A stretch of 64,000 bases of DNA from an uncultured Bacteroidota bacterium. Its GTDB lineage: Bacteria > Bacteroidota > Bacteroidia > Flavobacteriales > Flavobacteriaceae. Of this stretch, positions 38,571 through 47,985 are shown in pieces; position 1 is the stretch's first letter, and each line of letters starts with the position of its first letter. The position numbers and the translations under genes were made by a program. The notes beneath the pieces were generated by a model. The model searched no databases, was not told the origin of the DNA, and worked only from the letters and a program-made list of their open reading frames with translations. The DNA lies in the NCBI GenBank assembly GCA_902614065.1, contig CACMJT010000008.1, positions 19,359-83,358 on the forward strand. Reading direction: 5' to 3'.

Positions 38571-39805
38571 TTACCTTTTGTTTTTATAAACCTATTGTCT
38601 GCTCTTTCGCCAATTATCCATAAAATATCATCTCTGCTCGACAACACCCACTGATTTTGTTTGGCAAAAATCGACATTTTTTTGTCTTTAAAAAATTTAG
38701 ATAGCTTCTTTTTTCCCTTCATACCGTATGGATAGAAGGTATCCCCAATCTTTGGTCTTCTGACTATCAATGGAAGTTTTATGTCACTATACAAACACAC
38801 TTCTCTAGAATTCGGCTTTTTTGCTTCATCTGACATCTCTAATTTTATTATGAAGGGATTCTGATTGATACCCATTTCTAATTCATATTCATTTGAGTCA
38901 ATAAATTTATTTCTCTTTATCAAGAAAAGTTCTCTATCGGAGAGGAGTGTATGAGTATTTGATACGATTTTCTTTCCAGTTTTTGCAATTAAAAAATTTA
39001 GAATTTCCTTCTTGTTATAAAAATTAAAATTTTTCAAATTTTCAATAAAGTATTTCAATGTATTCTCATTTTCTAGGTCCTGCTTATTGATCTTTGTATA
39101 ATCAAATTCTTGAATAAACAAATTATCCATTTCAAATTCGATTTTATTAGAACTTATTTCTTCAATAATGTCAGAGACTTTTTTTGTAAAATTTTTATCA
39201 ATTCTTTCAATTTCAGGAATTAAAATATTTCTTATTCGATTTCTTAAATAATAATCTTGAGAATTACTTGAATCAACGCTAAAATCAATCTTATTGGCTT
39301 TTGCGTATGAAATTATATCATCCTTTTTTTCATTTAAGAAAGGTCTTAATATATTTTTATTTTGCTCAGGAATAAGAGTTAAATTATTTCTTGATGGATT
39401 CCTAAACATACCAATTAAAATATTTTCAATATTATCATCTAAATGATGACCTGTACTAATTAAGTCATAATTGAAATCGATTAAAACTTTTTTAAACCAA
39501 TCGTATCTAATTTTTCTAGCTTCTATTTGTATGGACTTATTTAATTTACCTTTTCGAATTTTTTTTAGGTGCAATTTCAACTTATTTGATTTACAGAAAT
39601 CTCTTACAAATTTTTCATTTTTCAAGCTTTCATTTCCTCTCAATGAATAGTTAACATGAGCCACAGAAATTTTAAAATTATTTTTTAATAACAAATAAGC
39701 AAGTACAGTACTATCCAAGCCTCCACTCATGGAAACAAGGATTTTTTTTTCCTTGAAGGCTTTTATTTTTTTTAAAACATTATTTTCAAAAATGCACTGA
39801 CTCAT
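38549..39805 (-). CDS. tilS: tRNA(Ile)-lysidine synthase
   Basis: Converts C34 of tRNA-Ile(CAU) to lysidine so that it reads AUA. The PP-loop SMSGGLDST is at residues ~25-33; STGHHLDDNIENILIG and RPFLNEKKDDIISYA are family hallmarks. The C-terminal domain (~330-418) with RRPKIGDTFYPYGMKGKKKLSKFFKDKK is the tRNA-acceptor-binding part. Size 418 aa. It overlaps pabB by 4 nt (ATGA) and dsbD by 22 nt, forming a tight pabB-tilS-dsbD unit. Confidence 0.93.
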   Translation of the reverse strand: MSQCIFENNVLKKIKAFKEKKILVSMSGGLDSTVLAYLLLKNNFKISVAHVNYSLRGNESLKNEKFVRDFCKSNKLKLHLKKIRKGKLNKSIQIEARKIRYDWFKKVLIDFNYDLISTGHHLDDNIENILIGMFRNPSRNNLTLIPEQNKNILRPFLNEKKDDIISYAKANKIDFSVDSSNSQDYYLRNRIRNILIPEIERIDKNFTKKVSDIIEEISSNKIEFEMDNLFIQEFDYTKINKQDLENENTLKYFIENLKNFNFYNKKEILNFLIAKTGKKIVSNTHTLLSDRELFLIKRNKFIDSNEYELEMGINQNPFIIKLEMSDEAKKPNSREVCLYSDIKLPLIVRRPKIGDTFYPYGMKGKKKLSKFFKDKKMSIFAKQNQWVLSSRDDILWIIGERADNRFIKTKGKCLKISI

Positions 39806-41088
39806 GACAATGATTTTTTTAATGCATCAATTTTTGTCAGGCATTCTTCATACTCATCTTCTGGATCTGATTTGAAAGTTATTCCACTCCCTACATTAAC
39901 TGATATTTTTGAAAGTTCATCATCATAAATAATAGTCCTAATTACGACATTAAAATCAAAATTTTTATTAGGGTCAATATAGCCAATTGCACCGCTATAA
40001 ATTCCTCTCGACGTTTCTTCTAATTCATCAATAATTTTCATGGTTTTTATTTTTGGAGCTCCTGTCATACTTCCCATGGGAAAAGTACTTTTTAAAATTT
40101 TTGAAAAAAATACTTCATTTTCAATTTGAGCTTCAATTGTAGAAACCATTTGGTGAATATTTTTATAGGTGTTAATTTTTGAAAGTTCCGTTACTTTAAC
40201 TGAACCCTTTTTAGCAATTCTTGATAAATCATTTCTAACCAAATCAACTATCATGTGGTTTTCAGATTTTTCTTTTATACTGTTCTTTAATGAATTAATA
40301 AGAAACAAATCTTCCTTAAAAGTTTTTCCTCTTTTTTTAGTCCCTTTAATTGGTTGTGATATAATAGTTTTCTTGTTTCTTTTTATAAACCTTTCAGGAG
40401 ATGAGGACAGTATATGAAAATGTTTGTCTTTGTAGTATACACTCATTGGTGACTCGGTAAGTTTATTGAGTTTTTTAAAAGTATTTTCAGGATTAATTTT
40501 TGTGTTGTCATTAAAAAAATCAAAACAGAAATTTAGTTCATAGGTGTCTCCAATTTTAATTCTGTTTTTAATATTTTTTATTTTTTTAATATACTCTTCT
40601 TTAGATAACCTACCTTTTAATTCTACATTTAAATTATTTTTATTCTCATCTGATCTTATATGAATCTTATTAATCTCACTCCAATCTTCTAATAATTCTT
40701 TTTCATCGAAGTATAATGCTCTAAGTATAACTCCATCAAAAATCCAAATTGTTGATGGTTGAAAAAATGACAAATTAGGAACTTCAAAATATTTTAAATT
40801 TTTTGAATTAAAATCTTCGATTTCGTCCTTTAAATCATATGAGATAAACCCAAAAATCCAATCATTAACCTGGTTAATGTAATTATCAAGTTTTTCTAAT
40901 GAATTATCTGAGCTTTTTAACTCACTGATTTTGCCGTAAGAAAAGATAAATTCATAATCATTTTTTTTGTTGTTGGAATCAAGAAGAATAACATTTTCTT
41001 TTGATTTTGATAAAAACATAAGGTTTTCTTTTAAATGACTAATATTTTTAACTACAAAAACTTTTTCTTTTCTATCCATTATTGCCAT
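39802..41088 (-). CDS. pabB: Aminodeoxychorismate synthase component I-type chorismate-binding enzyme
   Basis: Chorismate-binding enzyme for the 4-amino-4-deoxychorismate step toward p-aminobenzoate and folate. The conserved chorismate domain covers residues ~150-427: SKEEYIKKIKNIKNRIKIGDTYELNF, SSSPERFI, ISQPIKGTKKRG, HMIVDLVRNDLSRIAKKGSV, FPMGSMTGAPKIK and a C-terminal AGGI-like VNVGSGITFKSDP. At 428 aa it is shorter than TrpE, fitting PabB. Start is either ATG 41088 or ATG 41079. Tryptophan-type anthranilate synthase is less likely but cannot be excluded. Confidence 0.85.
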   Translation of the reverse strand: MAIMDRKEKVFVVKNISHLKENLMFLSKSKENVILLDSNNKKNDYEFIFSYGKISELKSSDNSLEKLDNYINQVNDWIFGFISYDLKDEIEDFNSKNLKYFEVPNLSFFQPSTIWIFDGVILRALYFDEKELLEDWSEINKIHIRSDENKNNLNVELKGRLSKEEYIKKIKNIKNRIKIGDTYELNFCFDFFNDNTKINPENTFKKLNKLTESPMSVYYKDKHFHILSSSPERFIKRNKKTIISQPIKGTKKRGKTFKEDLFLINSLKNSIKEKSENHMIVDLVRNDLSRIAKKGSVKVTELSKINTYKNIHQMVSTIEAQIENEVFFSKILKSTFPMGSMTGAPKIKTMKIIDELEETSRGIYSGAIGYIDPNKNFDFNVVIRTIIYDDELSKISVNVGSGITFKSDPEDEYEECLTKIDALKKSLS

Positions 41089-41117
41089 ATAAAATTAACA
41101 TAAAATGAAGATATTGG

Positions 41118-41125
41118 TATATTTG
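41118..41125 (+). promoter_or_regulatory. -7 box TATATTTG of argE
   Basis: Exact TAnnTTTG located 9 nt before the ATG at 41135. Because it lies downstream of the alternative ATG at 41105, it argues for the shorter start; by the SRP ruler the leader would be 5 nt. Confidence 0.5.
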
Positions 41126-41134
41126 AATTTCAAA

Positions 41135-42199
41135 ATGAATGAAGAATCACTTTACCTAGAGTCTGTTGAATTATTAAAAGAATTAATATCTACACAATCA
41201 TTCTCTTTTCATGAGGAAAATACTGCAACATTATTAGAAAATTGGCTCAACAAAAACTCCATACCTTTTAAAAGACATGTTAATAATATCTATTGCTACA
41301 ATAAGTATTATGACGAAGAAAAACCTAATATTCTATTAAATTCACACCACGATACAGTTGAACCAAACGATTCTTACACAAACGACCCTTATGAGCCAAT
41401 TGTCGATCAGGGAAAGCTTTATGGTCTTGGAAGTAATGATGCAGGTGCATCATTAGTTTCTCTTCTTTCTACATTTAAGTTTTTTTATAATTGCAAGAAT
41501 TTAAATTATAACCTGATTTTTTTAGCTTCAGCAGAGGAAGAAAAATCTGGAAAAAATGGAATAAAAAGTGTTATTCCAAAACTACCAAAGATTGATTTTG
41601 CAATCATCGGCGAACCAACAAAGATGGAAATTGCCATTGCTGAAAAGGGATTAATTGTCTTTGACTTGATAATTGAAGGAACATCTAGCCATGCAGCCCA
41701 CCCTAATACAAACAATCCGATTCAAAAAATCAATAAAATAATTGATCAAATTAGCGCATTAGATTTTAATAAAGTTTCCAAAACTCTTGGAAAAGTTAAA
41801 GTAACAATCACTCAAATAAATGCGGGTAAACAACATAATGTTGTTCCATCTAATGTTAAAATGGTTGTTGATGTAAGAGTTAATGATTTATATTCAAACA
41901 AAGAGATTTTGGAGATATTTCAGCAAAATGTAGACTGTAAAATACTGCCTAGAAATCTTGAACTAAACAGTAAGGCAATTGACAATAATCATCAAATTAA
42001 TTATGTTGCAAAAAAATTAAACATAAACACCTATGGATCACCAACTCTTTCTGACCAATCAAAAATCAAATGTGATTCTGTCAAGATTGGACCAGGAGAC
42101 TCAGTAAGGTCCCATACTGCCAATGAATTTGTTTTTTTGGATGAAATAAGGGAAGCAATTCCTAAGTATATAAAAATATTAGAAACGTTAAAAATCTAA
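41135..42199 (+). CDS. argE: M20 family deacylase of the ArgE/acetylcitrulline deacetylase type
   Basis: Zn-dependent amidohydrolase; in Bacteroidota the arginine-pathway member removes the acyl group from N-acetyl- (or N-succinyl-) citrulline. Metal-binding motifs: LLNSHHDTVEP (His, Asp), GLGSNDAGASLVSLL (bridging Asp), ASAEEEKSGKNGI (catalytic Glu and Glu ligand), IIGEPTKMEIA (metal-ligand Glu). VRSHTANEFV carries the last His near the C-terminus. The dimerisation domain (~170-280) has GTSSHAAHPN. From ATG 41135 it is 354 aa. ATG 41105 is in frame but precedes the promoter box. It overlaps the convergent lpdA by 4 nt. Confidence 0.82.
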   Translation: MNEESLYLESVELLKELISTQSFSFHEENTATLLENWLNKNSIPFKRHVNNIYCYNKYYDEEKPNILLNSHHDTVEPNDSYTNDPYEPIVDQGKLYGLGSNDAGASLVSLLSTFKFFYNCKNLNYNLIFLASAEEEKSGKNGIKSVIPKLPKIDFAIIGEPTKMEIAIAEKGLIVFDLIIEGTSSHAAHPNTNNPIQKINKIIDQISALDFNKVSKTLGKVKVTITQINAGKQHNVVPSNVKMVVDVRVNDLYSNKEILEIFQQNVDCKILPRNLELNSKAIDNNHQINYVAKKLNINTYGSPTLSDQSKIKCDSVKIGPGDSVRSHTANEFVFLDEIREAIPKYIKILETLKI

Positions 42200-43596
42200 A
42201 TATGAAGAGGCCTGTTCTCTAAGGCATCAAGAGCAGCTTCTTTAAGTGCTTCAGAGTATGTAGGGTGTGGATGACTCATCATAGCAATATCTTCACATGA
42301 GGCTTTGAATTCCATCGCGGTAACAGCCTCCGTAATTAGGTCAGCTGCTCTTGCTCCTATTATGTGGACACCAAGTATCTCATCAGTTTTTTTGTCTGCT
42401 AAAATCTTTACAAAACCACTTAAGTCATTACTTGCCCTTGACCTACCAAGAGCTCTCATGGGAAAATTTCCTTTTTTATAATTAATTTTTTCTTCAATAA
42501 GTTCTTGCTCAGTCTTACCAACACTAGAAACTTCTGGCCAGGTGTAAATTACATTAGGAATTAAATTATAATCAATGTGCGGTTTATGATTTTTTAAAAT
42601 TTCAGCAACAGCTATCCCTTCCTCCTCAGCTTTGTGTGCCAACATGGGTCCATTAACAACATCACCAATTGCAAAAATGTTATTATTAGTTGTTTTAAAT
42701 TGTCTATCAATAATAATTCTTCCTGACTTATCTGTATCAACACCAACCGAATTCAAACATAAATTTTCGGTATAGGGTTTTCTTCCGACTGAAACTAGGC
42801 AATAATCTGAAACAAACTCTAAAATTTCTCCAGACTTATTTTCAGCTTTAACAATCACATTACTATCGTTTGACTTTACATCAAAAACTTTTGATGATAA
42901 GTAAAAGTTAATCTTTTCTTTTTTGAATATTTTAAGTAATTCTTTAGAAACATCATTGTCCATAAAAGGTGTGATCTTATCTGAATATTCAATAACATTA
43001 ACCTCTGAACCTAGTCTATTGTATACTTGACCAAGCTCTAGACCTATGACACCTGCTCCTATAATAGTCAGTGATTTAGGAATTTCATTGAGTGACAAAG
43101 CCTCCGTGGATGTTATTATTTTTTCCTTATCAATGTTTATAAATGGCAAGGTAGCAGGTTTTGATCCAGTCGCTATTACACATTTGTCAAATTTAATTCT
43201 TTGATTTGTATCGTTTTCAATATTGATTAAATGATCGTCAACAAAACTTGCAAAACCATTGTATACATCAATGTTGTTTTTGTTCATTAAAAAATCAATG
43301 CCCTTCACAGTCTGAGAAACGACATTGTTTTTCCTATCTATCATTTTTTTAAAATCTAAAGAAATTGCACCTTCAACATTTATTCCATGACTTGAAATGT
43401 TATGCACAACATCATGGTAATGATGAGATGAATCTAATAATGCCTTGGATGGAATACAACCTACATTTAGGCATGTTCCTCCAAGAGATTTATATTTTTC
43501 AATTAAAGCTGTTTTAATTCCTAATTGAGATGCACGAATCGCACATACATAACCGCCTGGTCCCGAACCAATAACAACCAAATCATAATTTTTCAC
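42196..43596 (-). CDS. lpdA: Dihydrolipoyl dehydrogenase (E3)
   Basis: FAD flavoprotein that reoxidises the lipoyl groups of 2-oxoacid dehydrogenase complexes, the E3 partner expected for the fused E1 at 1213-3615. VVIGSGPGGYVCAIRASQLG is the FAD-binding start, GGTCLNVGCIPSKAL the redox-active disulfide, IGAGVIGLELGQVYNRLG the NAD-binding motif, and HPHPTYSEALKEAAL the C-terminal His/Glu active site. At 466 aa it is normal. The start is GTG 43596, exactly 4 nt behind a TATTTTTG box. Confidence 0.95.
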   Translation of the reverse strand: MKNYDLVVIGSGPGGYVCAIRASQLGIKTALIEKYKSLGGTCLNVGCIPSKALLDSSHHYHDVVHNISSHGINVEGAISLDFKKMIDRKNNVVSQTVKGIDFLMNKNNIDVYNGFASFVDDHLINIENDTNQRIKFDKCVIATGSKPATLPFINIDKEKIITSTEALSLNEIPKSLTIIGAGVIGLELGQVYNRLGSEVNVIEYSDKITPFMDNDVSKELLKIFKKEKINFYLSSKVFDVKSNDSNVIVKAENKSGEILEFVSDYCLVSVGRKPYTENLCLNSVGVDTDKSGRIIIDRQFKTTNNNIFAIGDVVNGPMLAHKAEEEGIAVAEILKNHKPHIDYNLIPNVIYTWPEVSSVGKTEQELIEEKINYKKGNFPMRALGRSRASNDLSGFVKILADKKTDEILGVHIIGARAADLITEAVTAMEFKASCEDIAMMSHPHPTYSEALKEAALDALENRPLHI

Positions 43597-43600
43597 AAAA

Positions 43601-43608
43601 CAAAAATA
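43601..43608 (-). promoter_or_regulatory. -7 box TATTTTTG of lpdA, 4 nt before the start codon
   Basis: Exact TAnnTTTG on the minus strand followed by TTTT and the GTG at 43596, the same box-to-start geometry as the SRP RNA gene, which also has a TTTT spacer. No -33 TTG was found. Confidence 0.55.
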
Positions 43609-43691
43609 CTAAATGTTGGTAGATATTTATTCGTTTATATCTTTAAATTCAGCCAATTAATGTCGCTTTTTATGAATATATTAGCAAACAA

Positions 43692-45143
43692 ATGAAAACG
43701 GAAAAAAACACCGCCAATATTGCTACTAAAATAAGTTTATTTGACTCTGTATTGCCAATATTTTTTTTAATTCTTCTTTTATTTTTAAACGTCTACATTT
43801 TCTACGGTGATTCGGCACTTGAAGGCTCAAATCAATTTATATTGCTTACTGGTGCATTTATAGCAATTTTGGTTGGGGTTAAAAATAAAATTAATATTAA
43901 CTCAATTTTTAATTCCATTTCCAAAAATATCGAATCTATAGGTACTCCTATACTGATATTACTTTTAGTTGGTTCTTTAGCAGGATCCTGGCTACTTAGC
44001 GGAATTATTCCCTCAATGATTTATTATGGATTTAAAATTATTAATGCATCTTTTTTTCTTCCATCCTGTATAATAATATGTGCATTAACATCTTTTGCCA
44101 CGGGGAGCAGTTGGTCAACTTCAGCAACTGTAGGAATTGCATTAATAGGAATTGGAAAGGTCTTGGGCTTTGATACTGGAATGGTTGCTGGAGCAGTTAT
44201 ATCTGGGGCATATTTTGGGGATAAAATGTCCCCACTTAGTGATACTACTAATCTTGCAGCTGCTGTCACTGAATCCAACTTATTTGATCATATTAAATAC
44301 ATGATGATTACCACATTTCCAACCATAGTTATCACATTTATATTTTTTTTGCTTTTTAACCTAACTAATCTTCCTAATGATGAAATATCTAATCAAAGCT
44401 ACATTGAGTTGATACCAAACTTTTTCAATACTACGCCAATTCTTTTTTTAGTACCCATATTTGTAATTATACTAATTATCAAAAAAATAAACCCAGTTAT
44501 AGCACTTTTTTTGGGAACATTATCAGCTTCGTTTTTTGCCTTAATTTTTCAAGGTGACACAATAGATTCCATTATTAATAATAACCCAGATCAAAAACTT
44601 AACGAGTATATGGTAATAATGAACTCAATTGTTGGCGATACTAACATTCAAACTAATATCAACTTTTTAGATGAGCTTTTATATTCCAGCGGCATGGCAG
44701 GCATGCTAGATACTGTGTGGTTAGTGATTTGTGCAATGGTTTTTGGTGGTGCTATGGATGGAATAGGTGCTTTAAAAAAGATAAGTTCAACACTACTAGA
44801 TTATGCAAAATCAACCTTTAGTTTATTTGCAAATACTGTCTTCAGTTGCTTAACTGTAAACCTGTCAGCATCGGATCAATACTTATCAATTGTAATTCCT
44901 GGAAAAATGTATTCAGAATCATATAGAGAGAGAGGTCTTAGCTCTGTTAATTTAAGTAGAACAATCGAGGATTCCGGAACTGTAACCTCTGTCTTAATTC
45001 CATGGAATACATGCGGAGCATACCAGTCGAGCGTGTTAAATGTTGGTGTATTTGACTATTTTATTTTCGCTATTTTTAACTGGTTAAGTCCAATAACAAC
45101 CTTGACTGTAGCTTATCTAAAATTTAAAATAAAAAAAGTTTAA
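43692..45143 (+). CDS. nhaC: Na+/H+ antiporter of the NhaC family
   Basis: Inner-membrane cation/proton exchanger with ~11 predicted helices, 483 aa. NhaC-type features include LILLLVGSLAGSWLLSGIIP, ATGSSWSTSATVGIALIGIG, GAVISGAYFGDKMSPLSDTTNLA and the later half with CAMVFGGAMDGIG and EDSGTVTSVLIPWNTCGAY. Typical for a marine bacterium. A seven-codon open frame (43672-43695) ends on the ATGA of its start. Its stop overlaps the ftsK start by 1 nt, so it heads the chain nhaC-ftsK-lolA-lptF/G-ribB. Confidence 0.9.
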   Translation: MKTEKNTANIATKISLFDSVLPIFFLILLLFLNVYIFYGDSALEGSNQFILLTGAFIAILVGVKNKININSIFNSISKNIESIGTPILILLLVGSLAGSWLLSGIIPSMIYYGFKIINASFFLPSCIIICALTSFATGSSWSTSATVGIALIGIGKVLGFDTGMVAGAVISGAYFGDKMSPLSDTTNLAAAVTESNLFDHIKYMMITTFPTIVITFIFFLLFNLTNLPNDEISNQSYIELIPNFFNTTPILFLVPIFVIILIIKKINPVIALFLGTLSASFFALIFQGDTIDSIINNNPDQKLNEYMVIMNSIVGDTNIQTNINFLDELLYSSGMAGMLDTVWLVICAMVFGGAMDGIGALKKISSTLLDYAKSTFSLFANTVFSCLTVNLSASDQYLSIVIPGKMYSESYRERGLSSVNLSRTIEDSGTVTSVLIPWNTCGAYQSSVLNVGVFDYFIFAIFNWLSPITTLTVAYLKFKIKKV

Positions 45144-47392
45144 TGTCAGATAACAAAAATAAATACAAGACTATCACAGGTATTTTTCTCATATTTTTTT
45201 CAGCTTTAGTCTTTATCTCAATGACTTCGTTTCTTTTTAATTGGCAAGTAGATCAGTCTGAGTTGGATGAGATTATAAGTTCAACTGAAGACATTCAAAA
45301 TTTTGGAAAAAAGATTGGTCTTATTATTTCCAACTTATTAATATTTAAAGGATTTGGTATTGGATCTTTTGTTTTTCCTTTACTTTTAAGTTTTTACGGA
45401 TTATCTCTGCTAGTAAATAGTTTTACAAAAAAGTTAATTGATATTTCAATTAATGCTTTGGTTATTTGTGTATGGACATCAATTTCACTCAGCTACCTTA
45501 TAGAAAACAAAATTTTTGGTGGTGTATTTGGTTACGAGATTCATATTATCTTATTAGAGTACATAGGAGATTTGGGTTTAATACTTTTATTACTATTCGT
45601 TTTATTCTCTTTTATAATTTTAAATTTTAATATAAACTTCAAAAACTTTCTTGAAAGTTTGAAAAAAACAAAAACAGTTAATAATGATGAGAAAATTACT
45701 GTAGATAAAGAAAATTCTAAAAATGTCAGTTTTAATAAAAATATAATTACAGATGAAGAAATAAAACCTACAATTTCAAATTTTTCAAAACTTGATGAAA
45801 ATTCTGAAGAAAATTCACCCACTCAGGATTCAAAAATTGAGATTGAAATTGAGGAATCGAAACAAGAGGAAATTGTTGATGTTAATAACCTACCCGATTA
45901 TGATCAAAAATTAGATCTAGGTTCTTTTATAAAGCCAAAAATTGATTTATTAATTGAACACGACAGCACTGGGGCAATCAAAATAGATGAAAACGAGCTT
46001 ACAAAAAATAAAAATAAGATTGAGGAAACACTTTTAAATTATAAGATTGAGATAAAGAGCATCAAGGCTACTATCGGACCAACCGTCACTTTATATGAGA
46101 TTGTTCCTGAAGCTGGGGTTAGAATATCAAAAATAAAAAATCTAGAGGATGATATAGCACTATCGCTATCAGCTTTGGGCATTAGAATAATCGCGCCAAT
46201 GCCAGGAAAGGGAACAATTGGAATTGAAGTTCCAAATGAGTCACCAAAAATAGTTTCAATTAAGTCATTACTATCGTCTAAAAAATTTCAAGATGCTGAG
46301 ATGGAAATCCCCTTAGCACTGGGAAAAACAATAAGTAATGAGACTTTTGTTGTTGATTTAACAAAAATGCCTCACCTACTTGTTGCAGGAGCAACTGGTC
46401 AAGGAAAATCTGTAGGAATTAATTCAATATTAACCTCAATAATCTACAAAAAACATCCAGCAGATGTAAAGTTTGTTCTTGTTGACCCTAAAAAAGTTGA
46501 ATTAACTTTATTTAATAAAATCGAAAAACATTATTTAGCAAAGCTACCTGAGGTTAACGATTCGATTATTACAGACAGTAAAATTGCAGTAAAAACACTA
46601 AAGTCATTGTGTAAAGAAATGGATAACAGGTACGAAATGCTGAAAAATGCGAAATGCCGAAACATTAAAGAATATAATCAAAAATTTAAAAAAAGAGTTT
46701 TAAGTCCTAGAGACGGTCACAAGTACATTCCGTATTTAGTGTTGATAATTGATGAATTTGCAGATCTGATTATGACCACAGGTAAAGAGGTTGAAACAAA
46801 CATAGCAAGACTGGCACAGATGGCTAGAGCAGTTGGTATACATTTAGTTTTAGCTACACAAAGACCATCTGTAAATGTCATTACAGGTCTAATAAAAGCT
46901 AATATTCCTGCTAGAATTTCATTTAGAGTAACAAGTAAAATTGATTCACGAACAATCTTAGATTCTTCAGGGGCTGAACAACTAATTGGTAGGGGTGATA
47001 TGTTATTTTCACAAGGAAGCGATTTAACGAGACTACAATGTGGATTTGTAGATACACCAGAGATTGAAAAAATGGTTGCATTTGTTGGTAATCAGATTGG
47101 TTATACAACCCCTTATATTTTACCAGAAATAATCGACCAAGAAACAAGTATAAGTTCTGACAATGATATTTCTGAGAGAGACCCATTGTTTAAGGAAGCA
47201 GCAGAAATTATTGTAAGTGCACAACAAGGTTCTGCTTCTTTACTACAAAGAAAAATGAAATTAGGATATAATCGAGCTGGAAGAATTATTGATCAACTTG
47301 AAGCAGCAGGAATTGTTGGTCCATTTGAGGGAAGTAAGGCTAGATCAGTCAATGTTAAGGATCTTATTGATTTAGATGATTATTTAAAATGA
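45143..47392 (+). CDS. ftsK: DNA translocase FtsK/SpoIIIE
   Basis: Septum-anchored motor that pumps chromosome ends and helps dif recombination. N-terminal four-helix membrane domain (~10-165), acidic Glu/Ser-rich linker (~175-270), FtsK alpha/beta motor with Walker A GATGQGKSVG (near residue 420), VLVDPKKVELTLF, VLIIDEFADLIM (Walker B), ATQRPSVNVITGLIKANIPARI. The C-terminal winged-helix gamma domain (~675-735) has QQGSASLLQRKMKLGYNRAG, which reads KOPS sites. At 749 aa the linker is short, as is common in this phylum. Confidence 0.95.
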   Translation: MSDNKNKYKTITGIFLIFFSALVFISMTSFLFNWQVDQSELDEIISSTEDIQNFGKKIGLIISNLLIFKGFGIGSFVFPLLLSFYGLSLLVNSFTKKLIDISINALVICVWTSISLSYLIENKIFGGVFGYEIHIILLEYIGDLGLILLLLFVLFSFIILNFNINFKNFLESLKKTKTVNNDEKITVDKENSKNVSFNKNIITDEEIKPTISNFSKLDENSEENSPTQDSKIEIEIEESKQEEIVDVNNLPDYDQKLDLGSFIKPKIDLLIEHDSTGAIKIDENELTKNKNKIEETLLNYKIEIKSIKATIGPTVTLYEIVPEAGVRISKIKNLEDDIALSLSALGIRIIAPMPGKGTIGIEVPNESPKIVSIKSLLSSKKFQDAEMEIPLALGKTISNETFVVDLTKMPHLLVAGATGQGKSVGINSILTSIIYKKHPADVKFVLVDPKKVELTLFNKIEKHYLAKLPEVNDSIITDSKIAVKTLKSLCKEMDNRYEMLKNAKCRNIKEYNQKFKKRVLSPRDGHKYIPYLVLIIDEFADLIMTTGKEVETNIARLAQMARAVGIHLVLATQRPSVNVITGLIKANIPARISFRVTSKIDSRTILDSSGAEQLIGRGDMLFSQGSDLTRLQCGFVDTPEIEKMVAFVGNQIGYTTPYILPEIIDQETSISSDNDISERDPLFKEAAEIIVSAQQGSASLLQRKMKLGYNRAGRIIDQLEAAGIVGPFEGSKARSVNVKDLIDLDDYLK

Positions 47393-47985
47393 AAAAATAT
47401 TACTTTTTAATTTTTTCTCTATTTTTTTTGTCTACCTCGGCACAAAATGATTTAGAAAACATCAAAAAAAAGTATGGGTCAATCAAATCGTACAGTCTTA
47501 ACTACGAACTAATTATGTCAATGAACAGCACAGATGAAGATGTTAAAATAATTGAAGAGTCTGGAAAAATTTTTGGAAATAATTCATCCTACATTATTAA
47601 TCACAAAAATATGGATGTAATTAGTGACGGAGAGAAAATTTATAATATAATTCACAGTACCAAAGAAATAAACATAGTACAATATTCAGACAATAATCTT
47701 TGGAACCCAATCAATATTTTTAAAAATTTTCTAGAGAGAATTAACTCCAGTTCAATAGAACACAAAAATGATTACATTCATGTTTCGTTTTACATTGAAG
47801 ACTTAGAGAGAACTTATCTCTTTTTCTTAGATAAAAATTATGATATTTTTAAATTAGTTTTCAACACAAAAGGAAACAATTCAAAAACTACTATTTTGAT
47901 CAATAACATTGAATTTACCGATAAAACTTTAAATATTGGCTTTGATAAGTCCTCATATGAAGATTATTATTTAAATTTCCTATGA
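47389..47985 (+). CDS. lolA: LolA-like outer-membrane lipoprotein carrier
   Basis: Exported protein with a signal peptide (MKKYYFLIFSLFFLSTSAQ) and the LolA/LolB-like half-barrel pattern: YGSIKSYSLNYEL, SGKIFGNNSSYII, VISDGEKIYNI, and NPINIFKNF. At 198 aa it matches periplasmic LolA proteins that ferry lipoproteins to the outer membrane. It overlaps ftsK and the downstream lptF/G gene by 4 nt each; ftsK-lolA-lptF/G-ribB adjacency is, from memory, common in flavobacteria. Sequence is poorly conserved, so the assignment rests partly on position. Confidence 0.75.
   Translation: MKKYYFLIFSLFFLSTSAQNDLENIKKKYGSIKSYSLNYELIMSMNSTDEDVKIIEESGKIFGNNSSYIINHKNMDVISDGEKIYNIIHSTKEINIVQYSDNNLWNPINIFKNFLERINSSSIEHKNDYIHVSFYIEDLERTYLFFLDKNYDIFKLVFNTKGNNSKTTILINNIEFTDKTLNIGFDKSSYEDYYLNFL

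Noticed and set aside
41105..41134. Longer argE start at ATG 41105
   Set aside because: The extra ten residues are not family-like and the only good -7 box (41118-41125) lies downstream of that ATG.
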